From the NCBI RefSeq assembly GCF_014191255.1, contig NZ_JACHWH010000003.1, forward strand, positions 501,501-565,500: 64,000 bases of DNA, in the 5' to 3' direction. This document shows, one piece after another, positions 57,088 to 64,000 of the stretch (position 1 is its first letter; each line of letters starts with the position of its first letter). The translations under genes and the position numbers were made by a program. Below the pieces are notes generated by a model. It made no database searches, was not told where the DNA came from, and saw only the letters and a program-made list of their open reading frames with translations. This DNA comes from Amycolatopsis bartoniae. GTDB lineage: Bacteria > Actinomycetota > Actinomycetes > Mycobacteriales > Pseudonocardiaceae.

Positions 57088-57981
57088 ATGGATCTGGACC
57101 TGCGCAAACTGCGCTACTTCGTCGCCGTGGCCGATCGGTTGCACTTCGGCCGCGCCGCCGAGGAGCTGCACATCGCGCAGCCGGCGCTCAGCCGTCAGAT
57201 CCGCGCGCTGGAACAGGATCTCGGCGCCTCGCTGTTCACCAGGGATCGCCACGGCGTGGCGCTGACGGACGCGGGCCGGCAACTGCTGGCCGACGCCGGT
57301 CCGCTGCTCGCCTCCGCGCACGCGGTCCGCCGCCGGGTGGCCGTGGCCGCCCGCGGCAGCCGGCGGCTGGTGGTCGGCTTCCGGGCCGGCATCCCTGTCA
57401 TCCCGGCGACGCGGGCGTTCGAGGCCCGGCATCCGGACGTGGTCGTGGACGTGCAGCGGATGGAATGGGACGACCAGGCCCCGATGCTGCTCGACGGCCG
57501 CGTCGACGTCGGCTACGTGCGGCTGCCCATCGACGAGACCGGCCTGCGCGTGACTCCGCTGTACACCGAGCCGCTCATGGTGGTGCTGCCCGCCGGACAC
57601 CGGTTGGCCGGCAAGGAGGAGGTCACCGAGGCCGACCTGACCGGCGAACCGCTGGTCTGGCATGCCGACCCGAGCACGCACCCCACCCGGCGCCCGCACC
57701 CCGACTCGGGGCTCCGGGTGCGCGGGGTGGAGGAGACGCTCGAGCACGTCGCGGCCGGCCGGGGCATCTCGTTCGTGGGGCGTTCGGCGACCGTGTTCTA
57801 CTCGCGTCCGGACATCAGCTACGTCCCCATCCCGGAACTCGCGCCCGACCAGGTGTGCCTCGCGATGGCGGCAGCACGCACCTCACCGCTGGCCGAGGAC
57901 TTCTTCACCGCAGCGCAGGCGACGGCCGAGATCACGGCAGAATGTGGAAACTACGATCCGGGTGTGGCTGTCGTGGAGTGA
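57088..57981 (+). CDS. LysR family transcriptional regulator
   Basis: 297 aa from ATG 57088 (GGGAGGCTCC upstream). The N-terminal HTH is standard: LDLRKLRYFVAVADRLHFGRAAEELHIAQPALSRQIRALEQDLGASLFTRDRHGVALTDAGRQLL. The C-terminal substrate-binding domain follows (RLVVGFRAGIPVIPATRAFEARHPDVVVDVQRMEWDDQAPMLLDGRVDVGYVRLP). It is divergent from the relic and the three SDR/reductase genes and is their likely activator. Confidence 0.93.
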   Translation: MDLDLRKLRYFVAVADRLHFGRAAEELHIAQPALSRQIRALEQDLGASLFTRDRHGVALTDAGRQLLADAGPLLASAHAVRRRVAVAARGSRRLVVGFRAGIPVIPATRAFEARHPDVVVDVQRMEWDDQAPMLLDGRVDVGYVRLPIDETGLRVTPLYTEPLMVVLPAGHRLAGKEEVTEADLTGEPLVWHADPSTHPTRRPHPDSGLRVRGVEETLEHVAAGRGISFVGRSATVFYSRPDISYVPIPELAPDQVCLAMAAARTSPLAEDFFTAAQATAEITAECGNYDPGVAVVE

Positions 57982-58668
57982 TCACTCGGCCTGGGGGACA
58001 GGCGTCTGCTGCCCCCACGGAGTATCGGGACTTCGACGGTGGAGCACCGGGTTCGGTGGTGTTGCCGTAGACGAGCAGGCTCTCCGCGGTGGTCCTGCCA
58101 CCGGGCGGAACTGGACCAGCGACACGCAGGTGTCACCGACCACGGTCGCCGTCGCCGAGCGAACAGCCCTGGCCGACGGAGGCATCGAGAGGAGCTCCGG
58201 TGCCCGGTAGCGTCGCCGTGGCCAGGCGCAGGATCGTCACTCCGGCGGCGGGATTCGCCAGTCCTGTCGGCACGGCCCCTGCCTCGGCGCCGTGCCGGAA
58301 TGGTCAGCGGAAGGCCCGGCTGATCGCTGCGCGTGCCCCCGGCGAGATTCCCGCCGCAATCACACCAATCGTCGTGCCGGACGGGCTGCTGGTCCGGGCC
58401 GACGTGCTGCTTGTGATGGAGCGTCGGTCACGGGGGAGCGCGCGGTGAGCGGGGTGGGCGCGTTCGCGTCTTCGGTAGGGCGCCACCACCCTGCGCGATT
58501 CCGTCACCGGACCAGCGAATTTCCGCCGCGACGGGATGGCCACTCAACTCTGGGGCTGATGTAGCCGCCTCGCGGCGGCCGAACGGCCCTCGAGTCCGAA
58601 ATGCCCTGTGCTGACCCAAATGGGCCTTGACAATCCCAGCACCCGGGAAGACCCTGCTATGAAGCCCA
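57982..58668. other. Long intergenic stretch without a supported gene
   Basis: About 690 bp after lysR carry short open frames in several phases, none with a ribosome-binding site, sensible length or family match. One plus-strand stretch near 58341-58435 (reading EIPAAITPIVVPDGLLVRAD) looks protein-like and may be the remains of a decayed gene. TTGACA occurs at 58627-58632 but no -10 at proper spacing. Confidence 0.5.
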
Positions 58669-58690
58669 ATTCTAGAGGGCAGTTCTAAAA
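58669..58690. promoter_or_regulatory. TAGA-N7-TCTA operator ahead of the MFS gene
   Basis: TTCTAGAGGGCAGTTCTAAA contains TAGA (58673-58676) and TCTA (58684-58687) separated by 7 bp. The same arrangement, with the same TTCTAAAA flank, occurs at 61587-61601 and a half-site TTTTAGAAC at 61517-61525. Likely bound by the TetR protein encoded at 60853-61485. Confidence 0.6.
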
Positions 58691-58719
58691 GCGGTCGCGC
58701 CGCCAGAAAGGTCAGAGCA

Positions 58720-60039
58720 ATGAGGCTCTCCTACGTTCGCGAACTCGACGAGTATCCGACCGGCATGCGCCGGATGCGCGTTCTCGCCATGGCCGTCCTG
58801 GCCATCCTGATCGGGTCCTACGAGGCGCAGATCGCGCCCGTGGTCCCGTTGCTGCTCAAGGATCTGCACATGTCCCTGGCCACCTACGGCACCGTCTCCG
58901 CCGTGGCGACCATCGCGGGTGCGCTGGCCTCCGCCGCGGGGGGCCGGCTCACCGACCACTACGGCCGGGTCCGACTGCTCGTGCCGTTGATGCTGCTCAC
59001 CGGCGTGCTGTGCTTCGTCATGACGCTCGTGCACAGCCCGACCCAGCTGCTGTTCGCGCGCATCGCTCTGTCCATTGTGGACGGCATGGCGATGGCGGGC
59101 ACCGCCCCGCTGGTCCGGGACTTCTCTCCCCGGATGGGCCGCGCGCAGGGCTTCGGCTTCTGGACCTGGGGCCCGGTCGGTGCGAACTTCCTGGCCTCGT
59201 TCGTCGCCGGGCTGACGCTGCCCGTCTTTCACGACTCGTGGCGTTCCCAGTTCGTCATCATGGGAGCGTTCTCACTCGTCATCTCCCTCGTGATCACCTT
59301 CAACATCGCCGACCTGTCGCCGGAGCTGCGCGACCGCATCCGCCAGACCGAGCACCACGAAGGCGAGGAAGCCCGACTCGCCCGCCCGCCGCGGCTGCGG
59401 AACCTCCTGGCGCACCGCCACATCTGGGCGCACGTCGTGGGCATCTCGCTCTGGCTGGTGCTGTACATGACGCTGACCCTCTACGGCCAGACGATGCTCG
59501 CCCAGAGCTTCCACCTGACCGCGTCCAAGGCCGCCACGATCATGTCCGTGTTCTGGGTGCTGAACCTGGTCACCCTGATCGTGATCGGCCGCATCTCCGA
59601 CCGCCTGCAGCTGCGCAAGCCGATCTGCCTCGCCGGCACGATCGCGGCACTGGCCATCTCGGCCTACCTGGTGAGCCTCGTCTACCGGGGCAGCGTTTCC
59701 CCCGTGCACCTGGGGATCACCGGCGCCCTGCTCGGCGGCGCGCTCGGCGTCGCGTACGGCCCGTGGATGGCGAACTACTCCGAGGACGCCGAGGACGTCG
59801 ACCCACGCCTGCAGGGCACCGCGTGGGGCATCTTCGGCTTCATCTCGAAGGCTGTCGCCGTCATCGCGCTGTTCGTCATCCCGCGGGTGGTCGAGGCCGG
59901 CGGCGGCTGGGGCATCTGGATGACGGTGGCCACCGTCTGCCTGGCGCTGTTCATCCCGGCGACACTGATGTTCCACGGCCGGTGGCGGCGCCCGGCGGCC
60001 AAGCCGAGCGTGCCCACCACCGCGGCGGCCAGCAGCTAG
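58720..60039 (+). CDS. MFS transporter
   Basis: 439 aa from ATG 58720 with AAGGTCAGAG before it. Twelve helices; loop 2-3 GGRLTDHYGRVRLLV is the MFS signature, and MRRMRVLAMAVLAILIGSYEAQIAPVVPLLL the first helix. RDFSPRMGRAQGFGFWTWGPVGANFLASF in helix 4-5 recalls the metabolite:proton symporter branch rather than a drug exporter. Regulated, by operator sequence, with the thioesterase/TetR and acyl-CoA synthetase genes, so the cargo may be a carboxylic acid. Its stop overlaps the convergent thioesterase gene by 4 nt. Confidence 0.9.
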   Translation: MRLSYVRELDEYPTGMRRMRVLAMAVLAILIGSYEAQIAPVVPLLLKDLHMSLATYGTVSAVATIAGALASAAGGRLTDHYGRVRLLVPLMLLTGVLCFVMTLVHSPTQLLFARIALSIVDGMAMAGTAPLVRDFSPRMGRAQGFGFWTWGPVGANFLASFVAGLTLPVFHDSWRSQFVIMGAFSLVISLVITFNIADLSPELRDRIRQTEHHEGEEARLARPPRLRNLLAHRHIWAHVVGISLWLVLYMTLTLYGQTMLAQSFHLTASKAATIMSVFWVLNLVTLIVIGRISDRLQLRKPICLAGTIAALAISAYLVSLVYRGSVSPVHLGITGALLGGALGVAYGPWMANYSEDAEDVDPRLQGTAWGIFGFISKAVAVIALFVIPRVVEAGGGWGIWMTVATVCLALFIPATLMFHGRWRRPAAKPSVPTTAAASS

Positions 60040-60824
60040 CCCGCCGCCTGTTCCGCCGCCTTCGCGCGCCGCGGTGGCCTGGCCCCCGGGTTGGCCACCG
60101 CGGCCGTCACGCTGTAGCCGACCGGGCCGAGCCGGTCGTACACGGTGCAGTGCCCGACCGCGACTCCGTCGGCGCTGGTGTGCCCGCCCGACTGCAGCCC
60201 GATGTGCTCGCCCACCGGTGGCCGGCTCAGGTACAGCGTGTAGTCGGCGTTGATGAACTCCAGGTCCTCGTCGCTGCCGTGGGCGAGCGGGCTCGCCATG
60301 TCGGCGGCGAGCGCGGCCCGCACGAACGGGGAAAGCTCCTCGCCGTCGACCAAGGCGCCGGGCTCGCGCATCCACATCCGGCGCAGGTCGCCCTCGTTGA
60401 ACCGCCAGCGTTGCGGGATCGAACCGGGTTTCGCGGGCGGCAGGGTGTGCGGGTCCGGCGCGTCCCAGTCCGGCGTGGCCGGCACCCGGCCCGGTGGCTG
60501 CTCGCTCGCGCGCAGCTGCACCGCGGTGGCGCGGGCGACGAGCCCGATCTCCGAGGTCAGGGTCGCTTCGGTGACCCGGATCCGGTGCCCGTCCCGGATC
60601 CGTAGTGAGGTGACCTCGACGGGTTCGAGCGGCGCGTTGCGGAACAGGTCCACCGTGAGCCGCCCGAAGCGCAGGCCCGGCGCGCCGTGCTCGGCCTCCA
60701 GGGTGCGGGCCAGCAGCCCGCCGAGCAGTCTGCCGTGCAGCATCTTCGGCGCCCACCAGCTGCGGGCGTGCGGGGCCGGGACGAACCGGTCGCCGGCGCG
60801 GGTGAAGTAGGCGGGTGGCGCCAA
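60036..60824 (-). CDS. Acyl-CoA thioesterase-like double-hotdog protein
   Basis: 262 aa from TTG 60824 (MAPPAYFTRAGDRFVPAPHARSWW). The sequence has the TesB-like double-hotdog layout of actinobacterial 'thioesterase family proteins': PKMLHGRLLGGLLARTLEAEH, FRNAPLEPVEVTSLRIRDGHRIRVTEATL in the first hotdog, and EFINADYTLYLSRPPVGEHIGLQSGGHTSADGVAVGHCTVYDRLGPVGYSV in the second, with the A-D/Q-T/S-type catalytic residues not all certain. It lies just downstream of the TetR gene on the same strand. Role: hydrolysis of an acyl-CoA. Confidence 0.8.
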   Translation of the reverse strand: MAPPAYFTRAGDRFVPAPHARSWWAPKMLHGRLLGGLLARTLEAEHGAPGLRFGRLTVDLFRNAPLEPVEVTSLRIRDGHRIRVTEATLTSEIGLVARATAVQLRASEQPPGRVPATPDWDAPDPHTLPPAKPGSIPQRWRFNEGDLRRMWMREPGALVDGEELSPFVRAALAADMASPLAHGSDEDLEFINADYTLYLSRPPVGEHIGLQSGGHTSADGVAVGHCTVYDRLGPVGYSVTAAVANPGARPPRRAKAAEQAAG

Positions 60825-60852
60825 GGCGCGGTCCTTTCCGGGACGGGGAGTC

Positions 60853-61485
60853 CTAGCCGGACTCGGGACGGTGCACGGGGTCGAGCCTGCGGATCAGCGT
60901 CTCCGCCGCGTCGGCGATCGTGTTCGCCTTGCGCTTGGTCGAGCAGTTCGCGATCTCGCGGCCCGCCTCGCCGATGATCGTGGTGATCACCGAGACCGTC
61001 AACCGGTCCACCGGGTCCGAACCGGCGCCCAGCAGCACGGCGTTCTGCCGGACCCACTCGCGGTTGCGCGAGCGGCGCATCAGCTCGAACCCGGGCGGCC
61101 CGTCCCCGTCCAGGAACACCCGCACCAGGTCGCGGCGCTGCCAGGAGCCCTCGAGGAACGCGCGGGCGCCCACGATGAGCAGGTCGAGCGGGTCCTCCAC
61201 GCCCTCGGCGCGGGCCTTGGCCACGGCCACCGTCGCGTTGTGCTCGTGGCTCGCCTGGTGGTCCTCCCACAGTGCCAGGTACAGCTCGGTCTTGCCGCCG
61301 AAGTGGTGGTAGAGGCTGCCGACGCTGGAGTCGGCGCGCTTGACCACCTCGGCGACGCTCGCCTCGGCGAAGCCGCGCTCGCTGAACACCTCCCGGGCGG
61401 CGTTCAGCAGCACCCGGCGGGTCTCCGTGGTGCGGCTCCACTGCCAGGCGTTCCCGCCGCTCGTGGTTCCCGTCTTGCGTGCCAT
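60853..61485 (-). CDS. TetR family regulator of the acyl-CoA locus
   Basis: 210 aa from ATG 61485. HTH: RRVLLNAAREVFSERGFAEASVAEVVKRADSSVGSLYHHFGGKTELYLALWEDHQ. The ligand domain is helical and ends in a basic segment. It is divergent from the acyl-CoA synthetase gene and precedes a thioesterase gene. TAGA-N7-TCTA sites in front of itself, the synthetase and the MFS gene suggest it controls all three, with an acyl-CoA or free acid as probable ligand. Confidence 0.9.
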   Translation of the reverse strand: MARKTGTTSGGNAWQWSRTTETRRVLLNAAREVFSERGFAEASVAEVVKRADSSVGSLYHHFGGKTELYLALWEDHQASHEHNATVAVAKARAEGVEDPLDLLIVGARAFLEGSWQRRDLVRVFLDGDGPPGFELMRRSRNREWVRQNAVLLGAGSDPVDRLTVSVITTIIGEAGREIANCSTKRKANTIADAAETLIRRLDPVHRPESG

Positions 61486-61546
61486 GTGCCCGCTCCGTTC
61501 GATCCGTCGAACCCGATTTTAGAACGCCTGTCGCCCGGAAGCGCTC

Positions 61547-61575
61547 TTGACACCGATCCGCGACCGGCGCAGGCT
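61547..61575 (+). promoter_or_regulatory. Possible promoter of the acyl-CoA synthetase gene
   Basis: TTGACA (61547-61552), 17-bp spacer, CAGGCT (61570-61575). The operator at 61587-61601 falls just past the expected transcription start, a typical repressor position. Confidence 0.45.
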
Positions 61576-61586
61576 GAATGAATTAC

Positions 61587-61601
61587 TAGAGTCGTGTTCT
61601 A
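61587..61601. promoter_or_regulatory. TAGA-N7-TCTA operator of the acyl-CoA synthetase gene
   Basis: TAGAGTCGTGTTCTA followed by AAAA; it matches the element at 58673-58687 in arms, spacing and 3' flank. A half-site TTTTAGAAC is at 61517-61525, in front of the divergent TetR gene. Confidence 0.62.
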
Positions 61602-61637
61602 AAAAATGCGCCAACGGCGGTGCGAAGGCGGGCAGGG

Positions 61638-63770
61638 ATGGCGGACTTCTCGGTCAGCGCAAGGGAAAGCACGAGCTCACTGCGGGCGTTGTTCAACCCG
61701 GAATCGATCGCGCTGGTGGGTGCGACGGACAAGTCAGGCTGGTCCCGCAACACCTTCGACAACCTCCACGCCCACGGGTTCACCGGGCCCGTGCACCTGG
61801 TCAACCCACGCACCGAGATCGTGCACGGGCAGCGGGCGCACCGGAGCCTGAGCGACATCGGGCAGCCGGTCGACCTGGCCTACGTCATGGTCCCCACCCC
61901 CGTCGTGCTGCCGGTGCTGCAGGAGGGCGCGCGGCTGGGCATCCGCAGTTACGTCGTGCTCACCGCGGGTTTCGGCGAGACCGGTGCCGAGGGGCGGCTG
62001 CGTGAGCGGGAGGTGCTCGACTTCGCGCGCGAGAACGGGCTGACGGTGCTGGGGCCGAACGGGAACGGCTACATCAACGCGGCCGCGAAGATCACCCCGT
62101 ACGGGCTGCCGATCCTGAGCTCCCTGGCCGGCGGCTCGGTCGGCGTCGTGCTGCAGAGCGGCGCCCTGGCCAGCTCCATCCTCGCCTTCGCCCAGGCGCG
62201 GAACGTGGGCATCAGCCTGCTCACCGCGATGGGCAACGAGGCGATGATCTCGGTGACCGACGTGCTGGAGTACCTGATCGACGATCCGGCGACCAAGGTC
62301 ATCGCGCTGTTCCTGGAGTCGGTCCGCCGTCCGGACGAGTTCGCGGCGGCGGCCCGGCGGGCGGCCGCGGCGGGCAAACCGGTCGTCGCGCTCAAGATCG
62401 GCGCCAGCCAGCTCGCGTCCCGCACCGCGCAGGCGCACACCGGCGCCCTGGTCGGCGACGACAGCGTGATCGACGCGGCGTTCCGGCAGCTGGGCGTGAT
62501 CCGGGTGCGCTCGCTGGAGGACCTGATCATCACGTCCGGCCTCCTCGCCGCGACCCCGCCGCTGCCGGGCCGCCGGGTCGGCGTGGTGACCCCGTCCGGG
62601 GGCGCATCGGAGATCATCGCCGACCGGGCCGAGCAGGAAGGGCTGGTGCTGCCGGAGTTCGCGCCGGAGACGGTGGCGCGGCTGAAGGAGATCCTGCCGG
62701 AGTTCGCGACCGTGCAGAACCCGCTGGACGTCACCGGGTACGTCGTGGTCGACCGGACCCTGCTGAGCCGCGCGCTCGCGATCGTGGCCGACGACCCGGG
62801 CATCGACGAGGTCATGCTGCTGTCCGACCTGCCGCGTGGGGTGCCGCCCGACCCGGAGCTGACGCTGTCGGTGTACCAGACGAGCTCCCGGCTCATCCGC
62901 GAGTCGCCGCGGCCGGTGGTGGTCGTGAGCAACGTGCTGGTCGACGTGAGCGAGTTCGGGCGGACCGTGCAGCGGGAGACCGGCTACCCCTATGTGGCGG
63001 GCGGGATCGAGCACGGCCTCGGCGCACTCGGCGCCGCCGTGCGCTGGTCGGAACGGACCCGCGAGGTGGCGTCCTGGCAGCCGGTGCCGGTGCCCGCCGT
63101 GCCCGAGCTGCCCGGCGAGCCCACCGGCACCTGGGTGGAGCACGAGGCGGCGGCTTTCCTGGCCCGCAACGGGATTCCCGTGGTGCCGGCCGAACTGGCC
63201 GGCGACGAGGACAGGGCGGTCGAGGCCGCGAACCGGTTCGGTTATCCGGTGGTGCTCAAGGCGGTCGCCGACGGGCTGGGCCACAAGAGTGACATCGGCG
63301 GCGTGCGGCTCGGGCTGGCGAGCGACGACGAGGTGCGGCGGGCGCACCGCGAGATCACCGCGTCCTTGCGCGCCTTGTCCGCCAAGGGGATCGGCACCCT
63401 CGTACAACCGCAGCGTTCGGGCGGTGTCGAACTGCTCGTCGGCGTGGTGCGGGATCCGGCGTGGGGGCCGGTGCTGGCGGTCGGGCTCGGTGGCATCTGG
63501 GTGGAAGTGCTTCGCGACGCGGCACAACGACTGTTGCCCGTCAGCGCGGCGGATGTCCGGTCCGCGCTCGGTGAACTGCGGGGTGCCGCCGTTCTGCGTG
63601 GCTCCCGGGGCCGGGAACCGGCCGATTTGGACAGTGTCGCCGAGGTCGTGACGCGGGTGGGAGACCTTGCCCTCGCGCTGGGTGATCGGCTGGAATCGTT
63701 GGAGATCAATCCGTTGCTGGTGCGGGGTTCGCGGGTGGAGGCGCTGGACGCGCTGATCACCTGGCGCTGA
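61638..63770 (+). CDS. NDP-forming acyl-CoA synthetase family (alpha-beta fused)
   Basis: 710 aa from ATG 61638 (MADFSVSARESTSSLRALFNPESIALVGATDKSG) with GGCAGGG before it. Order: CoA-binding Rossmann (IALVGATDKSGWSRNTFDNL), succinyl-CoA-synthetase-like flavodoxin domain with the phospho-histidine region AQAHTGALVGDDSV, a second ligase domain (GVVTPSGGASEIIADRAEQEG), and a C-terminal ATP-grasp domain (FGYPVVLKAVADGLGHKSDIGGVRLGL). This is the fused ACD/acetate-CoA-ligase (ADP-forming) layout. It links carboxylate, CoA and ATP. The context with a thioesterase, MFS and TetR suggests breakdown or uptake of a specific carboxylic acid. Confidence 0.9.
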   Translation: MADFSVSARESTSSLRALFNPESIALVGATDKSGWSRNTFDNLHAHGFTGPVHLVNPRTEIVHGQRAHRSLSDIGQPVDLAYVMVPTPVVLPVLQEGARLGIRSYVVLTAGFGETGAEGRLREREVLDFARENGLTVLGPNGNGYINAAAKITPYGLPILSSLAGGSVGVVLQSGALASSILAFAQARNVGISLLTAMGNEAMISVTDVLEYLIDDPATKVIALFLESVRRPDEFAAAARRAAAAGKPVVALKIGASQLASRTAQAHTGALVGDDSVIDAAFRQLGVIRVRSLEDLIITSGLLAATPPLPGRRVGVVTPSGGASEIIADRAEQEGLVLPEFAPETVARLKEILPEFATVQNPLDVTGYVVVDRTLLSRALAIVADDPGIDEVMLLSDLPRGVPPDPELTLSVYQTSSRLIRESPRPVVVVSNVLVDVSEFGRTVQRETGYPYVAGGIEHGLGALGAAVRWSERTREVASWQPVPVPAVPELPGEPTGTWVEHEAAAFLARNGIPVVPAELAGDEDRAVEAANRFGYPVVLKAVADGLGHKSDIGGVRLGLASDDEVRRAHREITASLRALSAKGIGTLVQPQRSGGVELLVGVVRDPAWGPVLAVGLGGIWVEVLRDAAQRLLPVSAADVRSALGELRGAAVLRGSRGREPADLDSVAEVVTRVGDLALALGDRLESLEINPLLVRGSRVEALDALITWR

Positions 63771-63784
63771 GGGAAGGATGGCGA

Positions 63785-64000
63785 GTGGGCGGGGCGGCGG
63801 TACGGGGTGAGAGGTACAAATGGGTGGCGCTGACCAACACGACGATCGGCGTCCTGCTGGCCACGATCGACTCGTCGATCATGCTGATCGCGATGCCGGA
63901 CATCTTCCGCGGCATCCACCTCGACCCGTTGCTGCCGGAGAACAGTTTCTACCTGCTGTGGATGATCCTCGGTTACCTCGTGACGAGCAGCGTGCTGGTG
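63785..64000 (+). CDS. MFS transporter, DHA2 (EmrB/QacA) type, N-terminus (partial)
   Basis: 72 codons from GTG 63785 to the window end. KWVALTNTTIGVLLATIDSSIMLIAMPDIFRGI is the characteristic first helix of the DHA2 14-helix exporters (motif L-D-x-T/S-I/V-V/M-N/L-x-A-x-P). Only helix 1 and the start of helix 2 (FYLLWMILGYLVTSSVLV) are visible. It follows the acyl-CoA synthetase by 14 nt and is probably in the same operon. Confidence 0.85.
   Translation, partial: MGGAAVRGERYKWVALTNTTIGVLLATIDSSIMLIAMPDIFRGIHLDPLLPENSFYLLWMILGYLVTSSVLV

Noticed and set aside
58627..58660. TTGACA at 58627 with TGCTAT as a sigma-70-type promoter of the MFS gene
   Set aside because: The spacer is 22 bp, too long for a normal promoter.

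Overview
The window looks like a chromosomal segment of a high-G+C actinomycete. The evidence is the very G+C-rich composition, many GTG and TTG starts, translationally coupled genes with 4-nt overlaps, ECF/SigB-like promoters, a DtxR/IdeR-type iron box, a DasR-type dre site, ANTAR and F420-reductase-like proteins, and dense TetR/MarR regulation. Gene content and codon style suggest the Pseudonocardiaceae (Amycolatopsis-like), but this is an inference. I saw no tRNA, rRNA, CRISPR array, phage module or intact insertion sequence.

Layout. 1-3.5 kb: end of an MFS transporter, a large secreted (alpha/alpha)6-type glycoside hydrolase with a calcium-binding repeat and a carbohydrate-binding module, a RibD-like reductase and a small secreted Cys protein. 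3.7-12.4 kb: a coherent envelope/glycan-like cluster. It holds a membrane cytochrome b/molybdopterin oxidoreductase fusion, a small membrane protein, a nucleotide-sugar epimerase, a two-component system, a polytopic GT-C-like protein, a GT2 glycosyltransferase, a DUF2064 transferase and a methyltransferase. A shared 16-bp motif lies in front of both outward operons. Two unusual repeat expansions sit here, one in-frame inside the GT2 gene. 12.4-18.7 kb: NTF2-like/TetR pair, HEAT-repeat protein, glutamate decarboxylase, epimerase with a zinc-ribbon-like tail. 18.7-24 kb: a two-gene operon encoding a 1257-aa acyltransferase-plus-kinase-like fusion and a helical partner; I know no described system of this kind, and it is my best candidate for a novel one.

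24.3-28.6 kb: divergent MFS/MarR pair, TetR-OYE operon, and a tyrosine phosphatase broken at its P-loop by a 24-bp repeat. 28.7-36.6 kb: GH16-like secreted enzyme under a dre-like site, RsbW-like kinase, a 3-TM protein plus CHAT protease-TPR protein, lipoprotein, a divergent Nramp transporter and two PRC-barrel proteins. 36.6-40.4 kb: STAS protein, sulfite-oxidase-like enzyme and fasciclin lipoprotein with matching SigK-like promoters, GAF-ANTAR regulator. 41-51 kb: BlaI/M56 pair, efeUOB iron-uptake operon, ABC exporter operon ending in a beta-propeller/phosphoesterase.

51-58 kb: a redox/regulator island (XRE-SDR, TetR-quinone reductase, F420-reductase-like, SDR, epimerase, LysR) with a dead 18-codon relic. 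58.7-64 kb: an acyl-CoA-type locus (MFS, thioesterase, TetR, NDP-forming acyl-CoA synthetase, start of a second MFS) tied together by a repeated TAGA-N7-TCTA operator.
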